Source of the DNA: Bacteroidales bacterium
GTDB taxonomy: Bacteria > Bacteroidota > Bacteroidia > Bacteroidales > WCHB1-69
Length of the DNA stretch: 32,032 bases
NCBI GenBank assembly: GCA_017613015.1
Contig: JAGAEQ010000002.1
Span: forward strand, 1 to 32,032
Reading direction: 5' to 3'
Of the stretch, positions 1 to 8,546 are shown one piece after another. The notes beneath the pieces are model-generated. The model saw nothing but the letters and a program-made list of their open reading frames with translations, did no database searches and was not told where the DNA came from. Numbering within the stretch: the first letter of the stretch is position 1; every line of letters starts with the position of its first letter. A program made the position numbers and the translations under genes.

Positions 1-17
1 AACCAAAAACAAGCGGC

Positions 18-1337
18 ATGAAATACAAGGAACTGGATTCTGACTTGTACCTGCGCAACCGGAAAAAGCTGACCGCCCGCATGGAAAACCGTTCGGTCGC
101 GATTGTCGTCTCCCATGACGAAATGCCGGATAGCGGGGACGAGACCTACCCTTTCCATCAGAATCCCAACCTGTTCTACCTGACCGGCATCGATCAGGCG
201 AAAAGCATGCTGCTGCTCTGCCCCCAGCATCCCGATCCGGCATACAGGGAAGTGCTGTTTTTGGAGCAGACCAATCCGACCATAGCTGTATGGAACGGCT
301 ACAAATACACCCAGGAGCACGCCCGGCGCGTGTCCGGCATCGCCAGCATCCATTGGATAGAGGATTTTGAGGCCATTCTCAAAACCGCGCTTTTCGCATC
401 GGACACCGTTTACCTGGAGCTGGACGAGGAAGCGCGTTTTTCCACGGAAGTGGAGACCCAAAAGCAGCGTTTCTGCCGCCGCATGAAAGAACAGTTCCCC
501 CTGCACGCCTACCGCAGGCTCACACCGCTGCTGAAGGATTTGCGGGTGCGCAAGGAAGGGCTGGAAATTGATCAGATACAAACCGCTGTGGACATCACCG
601 CCAAGGCTTTCGACCGCGTGCTGCGCACGCTGCGTCCCGGCATGAAGGAATACGAAGTGGAAGCCGAACTGAGCTATGAGTTCCTGAAAAACGGCGCTTC
701 CGGGCATGCCTTTATGCCCATTGCGGCCTCCGGAAAAAACAGCTGTGTGCTGCATTACGTGACAAACGATCGGATTTGCCAGGACGGCGACGTGCTGCTG
801 CTGGATTTCGGATGCCGCTACGCCAACTACAACAGCGACATCAGCCGGACCATTCCGGTGAACGGAGTTTTCTCCCCCCGCCAGCGTCAGGTGTACGAAG
901 CCTGCCACCGCATTTACACGGAGACAAAAAAACACTACCGCCCCGGCATGACCATCAACAAACTGAACAAAATCGTCCACGGACAGATGGAGAAGGAGCT
1001 GATAGGACTGGGACTGTTCACGGAAGCGGATGTGCAAAACAATCAAGGGGACGCCCTGCCGCTCATTCGCAAGTACTACATGCACAACATCGGGCATTTT
1101 CTGGGACTGGACACCCACGACGCGGGCGACCGGGACCTGCTGTTCGAGCCAGGCATGGTCGTCACTTGCGAGCCGGGCATTTACATTGCCGGGGAAGGCA
1201 TTGGGGTCCGCATAGAAACCGACATGCTGGTCACCGAATCCGACCCCATCGACCTTGGGGCGGCCATACCGTCCGAGGCTGAGGAGATAGAGCGCCGCAT
1301 GGCGGAACATAAACAAAGCAATCAACATTTACATTAA
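18..1337 (+). CDS. pepP: Xaa-Pro aminopeptidase (M24B family)
   Basis: Predicted cytoplasmic dinuclear-metal aminopeptidase that removes an N-terminal residue preceding proline. The 439-residue length matches E. coli PepP. The N-terminal half (about residues 1-170) is the creatinase/AMP_N-type domain, with the typical NPNLFYLTGI stretch near residue 50. The C-terminal pita-bread domain has the five metal ligands in canonical order and spacing: D263 in LLLDFG, D274 in NSDISR, H360 in HNIGHFLGLD, E385 in CEPGIY and E400 in RIETD. H356, four residues before H360, fits the substrate-binding histidine. No signal peptide is visible. The gene ends 16 bases before the C10 protease, with no terminator between, so the two may be cotranscribed and the enzyme may finish proline-containing peptides. 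The upstream 17 bases are too short to show a promoter. Confidence 0.95.
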   Translation: MKYKELDSDLYLRNRKKLTARMENRSVAIVVSHDEMPDSGDETYPFHQNPNLFYLTGIDQAKSMLLLCPQHPDPAYREVLFLEQTNPTIAVWNGYKYTQEHARRVSGIASIHWIEDFEAILKTALFASDTVYLELDEEARFSTEVETQKQRFCRRMKEQFPLHAYRRLTPLLKDLRVRKEGLEIDQIQTAVDITAKAFDRVLRTLRPGMKEYEVEAELSYEFLKNGASGHAFMPIAASGKNSCVLHYVTNDRICQDGDVLLLDFGCRYANYNSDISRTIPVNGVFSPRQRQVYEACHRIYTETKKHYRPGMTINKLNKIVHGQMEKELIGLGLFTEADVQNNQGDALPLIRKYYMHNIGHFLGLDTHDAGDRDLLFEPGMVVTCEPGIYIAGEGIGVRIETDMLVTESDPIDLGAAIPSEAEEIERRMAEHKQSNQHLH

Positions 1338-1353
1338 ATTAATACTAACTACT

Positions 1354-3891
1354 ATGATGAAAAAAGTTCTTGGTCTTCTGACACTCTGTTGTCTTTCATG
1401 GACAATCGCCGCACAGCAGGTGGACGTGAGGACGGCTCAAACTGTCGCGGAAAATTTTCTCGCGCAGCATCAGTTCCAAAAAAGCGGAAACGACTTGGCA
1501 TTGTATGCCGTAGGAACGGCCGAAACCACGCAGAAATCCGGTGAGGCCACCGTCTGCTATTACATTTTCAAGGCGGCCAACACCGGTTTTGTCATCGTTT
1601 CAGGCGACCAGCGCATCACCCCTGTACTGGCCTATTCCGTCTCCAACAGCTTCGACACCACCGACATGCCGGACAACCTGCGCGGGTGGCTGCAGAACTA
1701 TCGGGACGAAATCACCTATTCAATCCGTTCGGAGAACGAGGCCGAAACCTACGCCCCGCTGTGGAAAGCCTACGTGGAGAACAGCCTGAACGAGCTGCGC
1801 AAGACAACGGCCGAGGTCTCGCCCCTGGTCGTGACCCAATGGAACCAGCGCGGGCCCTACAACAACCTCTGCCCTTATAATGACTCTGTAGGATACCGCT
1901 GTCCGACAGGCTGTTTAGCTACAGCCATGGCGCAAATCCTGAAATTCTGGAACTACCCCTACCGTGGGGTTGGCTCCCACTCCTACACCCACAAAAAATA
2001 CGGGCTGCAAAGCGCCAATTTCGGCAGCACCATCTATGACTGGAACAACATGACCAACACCTATTCCAGCAGCAGCTCCGACATTTCCCGTCAAGCGGTC
2101 AGCACCCTGATGTACCATTGCGGCGTGGCCGTGGACATGGACTACGAATATAACGGAAGCGGCGCCTTCACACTGTTGAGCGATGAACAGATAAACCAAA
2201 TGGGGTTATACGACGGACGCACCGCCCTGAAACGCTATTTCAACTGCGAATCCGTGTTAGGCTATGCCAGGGATAACTACTACCTTGACACCTGGGTGAC
2301 CATGCTCAAGAACGAGTTGTCCAGCGGGAGGCCCATTCTGTACGCCGGTCAGGGCTCGGGCGGAGGACATGCCTTTGTTTGCGATGGTTTTGACAGCGAA
2401 GGCAAATTCCACATAAACTGGGGATGGGGCGGCTCCTCGGACGGCTACTTCGTCATTTCCGCACTGAACCCCGGCAGTTTGGGAACCGGCGGGGGCAGCG
2501 GCGGCTACAACAGCTACCAGCGTGCCCTGTTTGTGAATCCCGGAATCAACGAGAAATTCCAGCTCTTCATGTATTCCGCCTTAAATGTCAGCAGTGACAC
2601 CATCGCCGTGAACGGCCCCTTCAGCCTGACCGCCAATGTGGCCAACACCGGAAGCAAGTACACGGGATTCATCACCGCCGGCATCTACACCTCCAACGGA
2701 ACCTTCGTCACCTACATGGATTCCACAGCTTTGAGCCTGGACTCCATGTACTACGGAGAAGTCACCATTTCCACCCAAGGCCTTTCCGCACTGAGCGACG
2801 GCGAATACTACGCCTGCTTCTTTTACCGCAGCGGCAACCACTGGCGGCTGCTTAACGGCGGAAGCTACAGCAACCGCGTGGATTTCGTGGTGGGCAAGGG
2901 AAAACTGACCTACGATCTGGCCATGTACGGAGACCTGCACATCAGCAGCAATCCGGTCCGGGTAAACACGGAAGTCACTTTCACCGACTCCATTGTCAAT
3001 CACGACACCCGCGCCTTCGACGGGAAGGTGGCCATCGCCATTTTTGACGAACAGACGGAATTGCAGGGTGTCTTCGGCGCCCGCAGCCTCCAATTGTCTC
3101 CGAACTACTACATTCCCAACCTCGCTTTCAAATTGAGCGCGGCGGAAAACACCCTGACTCCGGGCAATTATTTCGCAGCTGTTGTCTATAGAACGGACGA
3201 CGAGCAGATGTGGCGGATAATGGATGAGGGATACTACACCAACTGGCTGCCTTTCAAGGTCTCCGATGGCAGCGACTTTGACCTGAAAATGTACGGAAAC
3301 ATCACCATCAGCGACACCCTTATCCCTTACGGCTCGGCTTTCTACACCAAGGTTTCCGTCATCAACAAGGGCACGGACGCCTTTGTCGGCAACCTCGCCA
3401 TGTGCGTCTTCGACGGTAGCGGCAAGTTGGTGGATTCCATACAGGTATACCGTAACATCAACATGGCAAGCGGCTATTTCCTCAACAACACCCGTTTCTC
3501 CACCAGCGGGCTGACCTCCCTGCAACGGGGCAAAACCTATTATGCCAAAGTATGTTACTATAACACCAAGACGTACCAGTGGACTCCCGTGGCGAACGGC
3601 AACTACACCAACTCACGTGCCTTCCGCGTCATCAGTGGAGAAGCGGTGGACGAAGCCGAAGCGCAGCGGATGCAACCCTACCCCACGCCCACCAAAGGCA
3701 TAGTCTATCTTCCGCTGCAAGGCAAAAAACACACGGTAAAAGTGTTGGATATGAACGGAAAACTGCTTTCAACCCAGACCTCTGACGCGGAAATCCTGAC
3801 TTTGGATTTGAGCGGCTTGAGCAACGGACTCTACTTCATCCGCACCTCCGACGGGGATAAGACCCGGACTTACAAAGTCATCAAGCAATAG
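1354..3891 (+). CDS. Secreted C10 family cysteine protease with T9SS sorting domain
   Basis: 845 residues, streptopain/interpain-like papain-fold protease. A signal peptide (MMKKVLGLLTLCCLSWTIAA, cut near AAQ) is followed by a propeptide of about 150 residues. The catalytic Cys is C187 in TGCLATAMAQILKFWNYP, a near-exact C10 signature. The catalytic His is H339 in GGHAFVCDGF, followed by the family's HINWGWGG block at about 353-360. After the protease come three tandem beta-sandwich repeats starting near residues 402, 518 and 641, each ending in a W..(8-12)..G.Y.N pattern. Residues about 770-845 form a type A sorting domain (PYPTPTKG, VKVLDMNGKLL, LSGLSNGLYFIRT). Expected fate is Sec export, T9SS transport and surface anchoring or release. 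It lies between pepP and a TonB-dependent receptor, 12 bases before the latter. Substrate cannot be read from sequence. Confidence 0.93.
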   Translation: MMKKVLGLLTLCCLSWTIAAQQVDVRTAQTVAENFLAQHQFQKSGNDLALYAVGTAETTQKSGEATVCYYIFKAANTGFVIVSGDQRITPVLAYSVSNSFDTTDMPDNLRGWLQNYRDEITYSIRSENEAETYAPLWKAYVENSLNELRKTTAEVSPLVVTQWNQRGPYNNLCPYNDSVGYRCPTGCLATAMAQILKFWNYPYRGVGSHSYTHKKYGLQSANFGSTIYDWNNMTNTYSSSSSDISRQAVSTLMYHCGVAVDMDYEYNGSGAFTLLSDEQINQMGLYDGRTALKRYFNCESVLGYARDNYYLDTWVTMLKNELSSGRPILYAGQGSGGGHAFVCDGFDSEGKFHINWGWGGSSDGYFVISALNPGSLGTGGGSGGYNSYQRALFVNPGINEKFQLFMYSALNVSSDTIAVNGPFSLTANVANTGSKYTGFITAGIYTSNGTFVTYMDSTALSLDSMYYGEVTISTQGLSALSDGEYYACFFYRSGNHWRLLNGGSYSNRVDFVVGKGKLTYDLAMYGDLHISSNPVRVNTEVTFTDSIVNHDTRAFDGKVAIAIFDEQTELQGVFGARSLQLSPNYYIPNLAFKLSAAENTLTPGNYFAAVVYRTDDEQMWRIMDEGYYTNWLPFKVSDGSDFDLKMYGNITISDTLIPYGSAFYTKVSVINKGTDAFVGNLAMCVFDGSGKLVDSIQVYRNINMASGYFLNNTRFSTSGLTSLQRGKTYYAKVCYYNTKTYQWTPVANGNYTNSRAFRVISGEAVDEAEAQRMQPYPTPTKGIVYLPLQGKKHTVKVLDMNGKLLSTQTSDAEILTLDLSGLSNGLYFIRTSDGDKTRTYKVIKQ

Positions 3892-3903
3892 CCTCCGGAT
3901 CGG

Positions 3904-6276
3904 ATGAAACGACGCATACACATCTTACTCTGGCTATGTCCTTGCATGTTTTTCCTCATGCAAGGACATTGTCAATATACGCTTAAGGGATGGGTCAGGG
4001 ACTCCGTCACCGGAAGCGGGGTGAGCGGCGTGCACATATACGCCGAAAAGGCCGCCAAAGGCTGCGTCACCAAAGACGACGGGAGCTACAAACTCGTCTT
4101 GGACAGCGGAACCCACCTGCTTCGGATTTCGCATGTCACCTACCTTACTAGGCAAAGCAGCGTGCATGTCACAGGAAATCAGCGGCTAGATATCCAGCTT
4201 ATACCCAAGGAGATACAAGGAAGGACCGTACTTGTCTCCGACCGCAGGAGCTCCGTCCGGACGGAGGAAAACCAAATGGGCGTGATGGAAATGCGCATGG
4301 AAGAGGTACGGAAAATGCCGGCTTTCATGGGCGAGTCGGACGTACTGAAAAGCATGCAGCTGCTCCCTGGCATCCAAAGCAGCGGCGAAGGCAGCTCCGG
4401 TTTCCACGTGCGGGGCGGCGGCATTGACCAGAACCTGCTGCTGCTGGACCACATCAAGCTGTACAATGTCGGCCACCTCTTCGGTTTTTTCTCCGTATTC
4501 AACGCCGACGCGGTGCATTCCGCAGAAATGATGAAAGGGGACATTCCGGCGGAGCACGGAGGCCGCCTGTCCTCGGTGGTGAAAGTGAGCATGCCGAACG
4601 GCAACGACCAACATTTTGCCGGAAAAATCGGCATCGGATTGATTTTCTCCGACTTTTTTCTGGAAGGCCCCCTCGCCAAAAACAAACTGTCCTTCCTGAT
4701 TGCCGGAAGGCGCACCTACGTGGACAAGCTGTTGCAACCCTTTTTAGCCCCCAATTCCAGCATGAAGGGGATGAAATTCTACTTTTACGACCTGAACGGC
4801 AAGCTCACCTGGAAGCCCAACCCTTCCAACCATGTGAGCCTCACTTTTTTCAACGGCTCTGACGACTACGGATTCCGCACACAGGGCGGCGTTGTCGTCA
4901 CGGCCTTCCAATGGGACAATACCGCCGCCGGACTGCAATGGTGGCATTTTTTCCCCGACAAAACCATACTGAACACCCAGGCTTCCGTAACTGACTACCG
5001 TTTCCTCACCGACATGACGATGGAAATCTACGATCTCCACATCGTGTCCGGCATACGGGACTACCAGTTGCGGAGCGAATTGCGCAAGGAGTACAAGAGG
5101 CAGCAGTGGATCGGGGGGCTGGAATACGTCTTCCACGCCTTCTCCCCCAACCAATACACGGCCCGTTCCGGGGAAACCGTCATGGATTTTCAGAAGCGGG
5201 AACAACTCTACGCCCACGACGCCGCCCTTTTCCTCTCCGACGAGTTTTCCTTGGGCAAACGCTGGAAAATCAAGCCGGGGCTGCGCTTGTCCTATTTTCA
5301 GCAAACCGGCCCCTACAACCAGTACCTGCTGAATGAGGTGGGACAAGTAACCGACACCCTTTTCTTCGCCAAAGGCCAAAGGGTGAAGGACTACGCGGGT
5401 GTGGAGCCGCGCCTTTCCCTGCGCTACCTGCTGGACTCCTCCAAATCAATCAAGGCGGCCTACAACCACTGCTACCAATACGTGCAGCAGGTCTGCCTCT
5501 CGTCCGTATCCCTGCCCACGGACGCATGGATACCCTCCACCGCCAACACCCTGCCCCAGTCCTGCGACCAGGCGGCTTTGGGATGGTACCAGGACTTTCC
5601 GAAACAAGATCTGCACACCTCCGTGGAGGCCTACTACAAGAAAATGCGCAACCTGACGGAATACAAGGCCGGCTTCTCCCCCTTCAACGAAGCAGCCTAC
5701 GGCTACTCCGACCCTTACACCCAAGGCGACGGATGGTCTTACGGCATCGAATGCTTCGCCCAGAAGGACGCGGGCAAATGGAAGGGCTGGATAGCCTACA
5801 CCCTTTCCTGGTCCTACCGTCAGTTCGAGCAGCTGAACAGCGGCAAGGTGTTCTGCGCCAAAAACGACCGCCGCCACGACGTGTCCGTGCTGCTTTCCTA
5901 CGACATCCTCCCCCAACTGAACGCCTCGGCTGTTTGGGTGTACGCCACGGGGAACACCATGACGGTGCCGGTCGGCTATTACATTATCGGCTACAACATT
6001 GTGGTGGAATACAGCGGCACCAACGCCTACCGCATGGCCCCCTACCACCGCCTGGACCTGTCGCTGCGCTGGCGGCTGCGGCAGTCGGAGCATTGCGAGC
6101 ACAACCTGCTTTTTTCCGTGTACAACGTGTACAACCGCAAGAACCCCTTCTTTATCAGCATACAGACAAACATGGAAGGCACGGACCTTCACCACGTGGC
6201 CCTGCAAAGCCAAGCCTACCAGATGTCCCTCTTCCCCATACTGCCTTCGATTTCCTGGAACGTGGCGTTCAAATAG
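3904..6276 (+). CDS. TonB-dependent receptor with CarboxypepD_reg-like domain
   Basis: 790-residue outer-membrane beta-barrel transporter or sensor. A signal peptide is followed by a carboxypeptidase-regulatory-like Ig domain (about 25-95: YTLKGWVRDSVTGSGVSGV, then DDGSYKLVL). The plug (about 125-230) has the family motifs SDVLKSMQLLPGIQSSGEGS, FHVRGGG, LLLDHIKLYNVGHLFGFF and AEHGGRLSSVV. The rest is barrel-like with alternating aromatic strands, ending in SWNVAFK with a C-terminal aromatic typical of barrels. No SusD-like lipoprotein follows, so this is not a SusCD pair, and there is no visible FecR/sigma partner. It sits 12 bases after the C10 protease, which suggests import or sensing of proteolysis products, but the ligand is unknown. 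Its stop is one base from the stop of the convergent ComF gene. Confidence 0.93.
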   Translation: MKRRIHILLWLCPCMFFLMQGHCQYTLKGWVRDSVTGSGVSGVHIYAEKAAKGCVTKDDGSYKLVLDSGTHLLRISHVTYLTRQSSVHVTGNQRLDIQLIPKEIQGRTVLVSDRRSSVRTEENQMGVMEMRMEEVRKMPAFMGESDVLKSMQLLPGIQSSGEGSSGFHVRGGGIDQNLLLLDHIKLYNVGHLFGFFSVFNADAVHSAEMMKGDIPAEHGGRLSSVVKVSMPNGNDQHFAGKIGIGLIFSDFFLEGPLAKNKLSFLIAGRRTYVDKLLQPFLAPNSSMKGMKFYFYDLNGKLTWKPNPSNHVSLTFFNGSDDYGFRTQGGVVVTAFQWDNTAAGLQWWHFFPDKTILNTQASVTDYRFLTDMTMEIYDLHIVSGIRDYQLRSELRKEYKRQQWIGGLEYVFHAFSPNQYTARSGETVMDFQKREQLYAHDAALFLSDEFSLGKRWKIKPGLRLSYFQQTGPYNQYLLNEVGQVTDTLFFAKGQRVKDYAGVEPRLSLRYLLDSSKSIKAAYNHCYQYVQQVCLSSVSLPTDAWIPSTANTLPQSCDQAALGWYQDFPKQDLHTSVEAYYKKMRNLTEYKAGFSPFNEAAYGYSDPYTQGDGWSYGIECFAQKDAGKWKGWIAYTLSWSYRQFEQLNSGKVFCAKNDRRHDVSVLLSYDILPQLNASAVWVYATGNTMTVPVGYYIIGYNIVVEYSGTNAYRMAPYHRLDLSLRWRLRQSEHCEHNLLFSVYNVYNRKNPFFISIQTNMEGTDLHHVALQSQAYQMSLFPILPSISWNVAFK

Positions 6277-6277
6277 C

Positions 6278-6973
6278 CTACAAGGTGTCCACGGCCAAGG
6301 CCGCCATGCTCACCCTTACCCCGGGAACCGATTTCAGTGTCTGGGCGGCCGCCTCCAGCGTGGCGCCGGTGGTGACCACATCGTCCACCAGTATCAGGTG
6401 ACGGCCCTCCACTTCGGAAGGGGAAGCCACGCGAAAGACCGTCTGCACGTTTTCCCAGCGCTGGTAAACGGAACGCTTGGTCTGAGTGTCCGTGGCGACC
6501 GTGCGCAGCAACACGCGACTCCACACCGGAAGCCCCATGGCTTCCCGCATGCCTTCGGCGATTTCCTCGCTTTGATTGTAGCCGCGCACGCGCTGTTTCT
6601 TTGGATGCAAGGGAATGGGGACCAAGGCTTCCGCCTGGCTGAACACCGCATGGGCGCACAAGGCCTCCCCCAGCAGTCGGCCGAAATAACGCCCGATTTC
6701 CGGCCGGTCCCCGTATTTCAGGGCATGCACTATAGACTGCACGCTGCCTCCCTTGCGGAAATGCAGGTAGGCGGCGGCAGCCTCCACCTGCACCCTTCCC
6801 CAAAACAGCTGTTCCATCGGATTGGGCGAACGGAAGGGATAGTCGGTGCGGGGCAAGTGAAGCTCACATTCCGGACAGATGCAACGGCTGCTTTTGGGCA
6901 TTTTCCTTCCGCAGGCATAGCAATAATTCGGATAAAATAAGGAGAGAAAATCCGCCAGCCAACGATTTTTCAT
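6278..6973 (-). CDS. comF: ComF family phosphoribosyltransferase-like protein
   Basis: About 231 residues from the chosen start. The N-terminus holds a four-cysteine zinc-finger-like cluster (CYACGRK, then CICPEC), as in ComF/GntX proteins. The C-terminal half is a type I phosphoribosyltransferase fold with the PRPP loop LILVDDVVTTGATLEAA and the upstream YNQSEEIAEG segment typical of the family. The biochemical reaction of ComF is not settled; in Firmicutes and Haemophilus it is needed for DNA uptake, but that cannot be assumed here. The frame stays open to an upstream ATG at 7024, but that codon lies inside a -7-like element on this strand (7022-7029) and adds a Phe/Leu-rich extension, so the ATG at 6973 is preferred. 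It ends one base from the TonB receptor's stop. Confidence 0.9.
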   Translation of the reverse strand: MKNRWLADFLSLFYPNYCYACGRKMPKSSRCICPECELHLPRTDYPFRSPNPMEQLFWGRVQVEAAAAYLHFRKGGSVQSIVHALKYGDRPEIGRYFGRLLGEALCAHAVFSQAEALVPIPLHPKKQRVRGYNQSEEIAEGMREAMGLPVWSRVLLRTVATDTQTKRSVYQRWENVQTVFRVASPSEVEGRHLILVDDVVTTGATLEAAAQTLKSVPGVRVSMAALAVDTL

Positions 6974-7016
6974 GCAGAATAAATTGAATATCAGTTTGAA
7001 TAAATTTGTTGTCCTC

Positions 7017-7050
7017 TTGTACAAACATACGCGATAATTGAATATCTTTG
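7017..7050 (+). promoter_or_regulatory. Candidate promoter for the 7095-11350 operon
   Basis: TATCTTTG at 7043-7050 matches TAnnTTTG, with TTG at 7017-7019 as a possible -33 element (spacer 23, slightly long). Transcription would start near 7057, about 38 bases before the ATG at 7095. It interleaves with the comF element, making a compact divergent control region. Confidence 0.55.
7022..7029 (-). promoter_or_regulatory. Candidate -7 element for comF
   Basis: On the minus strand this reads TATGTTTG, matching the Bacteroidota -7 consensus TAnnTTTG. It lies about 50 bases upstream of the chosen comF start at 6973. I do not see a convincing -33 TTTG at the usual distance, so support is moderate. 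Confidence 0.45.
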
Positions 7051-7094
7051 TACTCTATTTTTGATTTTCGCATACGAATTAATTTTTATAGAAA

Positions 7095-8015
7095 ATGGAC
7101 GATTACAGAACCCCTTCGGACGAAAACCTGAAATACAGGAAATGGAGCAACATCTTTCTGATTCTCTCCATCGTATTGGCCTTGCTGCTGATACTCTCCC
7201 TGATACGCACCCGTTCCACTAAAACAGAATGGAAAGAGTCTGTATCCCAGCAGGTTTCATTGCAAAGTGAATTGGATTCCATACTGTTCGCCTACGACCA
7301 GATCAAGAACGAATACGGCGAGCTGAACGCCCAGCTGACGGAAAAGGACAGCGCCATCATGGCCCAAGCGGAGGAAATCCAGAAACTGATACAGTCCCAG
7401 TCGGATTACCGCCGCGTCAAGAAGAAACTGGAGCTACTGCAAAACCAGGGCAAGGAATACGTCAGGCTGTTGGATTCCCTTTACGCGGCCAACGAGACCC
7501 TGACCATCGAAAACCGGAAAATCAAGAGCGAATACTCCAAATTGAACGCGGAGCACCAGCAGATGGCTTTGGTGCAGGATTCGCTGAACGAACGCATACG
7601 GACGGCCTCCCATCTGAAAGCCTACGACATTGCCGTACAGGGTATTGTCATGAAATCCGGCGGCAAGAAGGAAGAGGCCACCAACCGCAGCAAACGGGTG
7701 GAAAAATTCAAAATCACCTTCACCTTGGGTGAAAACGCCATCGCAAAGCCAGGCAACACCAACCTGTATTGCAGGCTGTCCATTCCGAGCGGCAAAGTGC
7801 TGGCCTTGGGCAAAGGCGACGCCTACACCTTTGTCAATGAGGGCAAAGTGCTGCAATACACCGTCAAATCGACCGTGCTTTACGAAAACAAAGCCCAGAA
7901 CGTGGTCATGTACTGGAACCTGAGGGACGGTGACGCCGCCGTTCCCGGCACCTACATCGCCCAACTTTTCACGGAGGACGAATACATAGGCGAAGCCTCC
8001 GTAACCTTGAGATAA
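7095..8015 (+). CDS. Membrane-anchored coiled-coil protein, function unknown
   Basis: 306 residues. A short basic N-terminus precedes one strong transmembrane helix (about 18-40, rich in Ile/Leu). Residues about 45-185 are a long Glu/Gln/Lys/Leu-rich coiled coil. The C-terminal 110 residues look beta-rich (FKITFTLGENAIAKPGNTNLY, then GTYIAQLFTEDEYIGEASVTLR), probably a small sandwich domain. With no cleavable signal, the coiled coil and C-terminal domain are probably periplasmic, anchored in the inner membrane. I recognise the arrangement as common in Bacteroidota hypothetical proteins, sometimes loosely labelled chromosome-partitioning, but I do not assign that role. It is the first gene after the candidate promoter at 7017-7050, and thioredoxin follows after 24 bases. 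A scaffold or envelope-spacer role is only inference. Confidence 0.85.
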   Translation: MDDYRTPSDENLKYRKWSNIFLILSIVLALLLILSLIRTRSTKTEWKESVSQQVSLQSELDSILFAYDQIKNEYGELNAQLTEKDSAIMAQAEEIQKLIQSQSDYRRVKKKLELLQNQGKEYVRLLDSLYAANETLTIENRKIKSEYSKLNAEHQQMALVQDSLNERIRTASHLKAYDIAVQGIVMKSGGKKEEATNRSKRVEKFKITFTLGENAIAKPGNTNLYCRLSIPSGKVLALGKGDAYTFVNEGKVLQYTVKSTVLYENKAQNVVMYWNLRDGDAAVPGTYIAQLFTEDEYIGEASVTLR

Positions 8016-8039
8016 CACAACATTTTAAACATACTTGAT

Positions 8040-8357
8040 ATGGCCATAGCTATTACAGACCAGAATTGGGAAGAACTGGTAAAAAACAACCCCTTCGTCG
8101 TCATGGATTTTTGGGCGGAATGGTGCGGACCCTGCCGTGCCATCGCTCCCTTTGTGGAAGAAGCCGCACAAGAAATGGAAGGCAAAGTCCTGATCGGAAA
8201 AGTGAACATTGACGAGAACCCGCAAGTCACCATGAAGTTCGCCATCAAGAACATCCCCACCCTGATTTTCATCAAGAACGGGGAAATCGCGGACAAACAC
8301 GTGGGTGCACTCCGCAAAGCCGACCTGATGGACAAAATCAATGCCTTTCTCCAATAA
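8040..8357 (+). CDS. trxA: Thioredoxin
   Basis: 105 residues, the standard single-domain thioredoxin length. The redox motif is C29-G-P-C32 in FWAEWCGPCRAI, and the cis-proline is P73 in NIPTLIFIKNG; both are canonical. No signal peptide or membrane anchor is present, so it is cytoplasmic and probably reduced by thioredoxin reductase, which is not in this window. The start at 8040 fits the family N-terminus, 24 bases after the upstream gene. The 60-residue membrane protein begins six bases after its stop, so all are probably on one transcript. Confidence 0.97.
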   Translation: MAIAITDQNWEELVKNNPFVVMDFWAEWCGPCRAIAPFVEEAAQEMEGKVLIGKVNIDENPQVTMKFAIKNIPTLIFIKNGEIADKHVGALRKADLMDKINAFLQ

Positions 8358-8363
8358 AATTAG

Positions 8364-8546
8364 ATGAACGACACCCTCCGACTGGCGGACACCTTGAGTT
8401 TCGCCGAGACACACCACTTATCCAATGGGGAGATTTTCCTCATTGGATTTTTGGGTGTTATGGCCTTCATGCTGCTGCTGATGGTCGGTATGAAAGCCGC
8501 CACACTGCTGGCCCGCCGATGGGAGGACAAAAACAAGAACGCATGA
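8364..8546 (+). CDS. Small single-pass membrane protein, unknown function
   Basis: 60 residues. The first 20 are polar, followed by one hydrophobic helix (about 24-50: IFLIGFLGVMAFMLLLMVGM) and a basic tail ending WEDKNKNA. I do not recognise a family. Reality is supported by tight packing: it starts six bases after the thioredoxin stop and its TGA overlaps the next gene's ATG in an ATGA junction at 8543-8546, which suggests translational coupling. By the positive-inside rule the basic tail would be cytoplasmic and the N-terminus periplasmic. It might work with the lipoprotein that follows, but that rests on position only. Confidence 0.7.
   Translation: MNDTLRLADTLSFAETHHLSNGEIFLIGFLGVMAFMLLLMVGMKAATLLARRWEDKNKNA

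Noticed and set aside
3904..6276. SusC-type glycan importer
   Set aside because: No SusD-like lipoprotein follows, and at 790 residues the protein is shorter than the roughly 1000 residues usual for SusC.
8519..8542. Upstream start for the lipoprotein gene
   Set aside because: It would put eight polar residues before the export signal; the ATG at 8543 gives a clean signal and coupled start.
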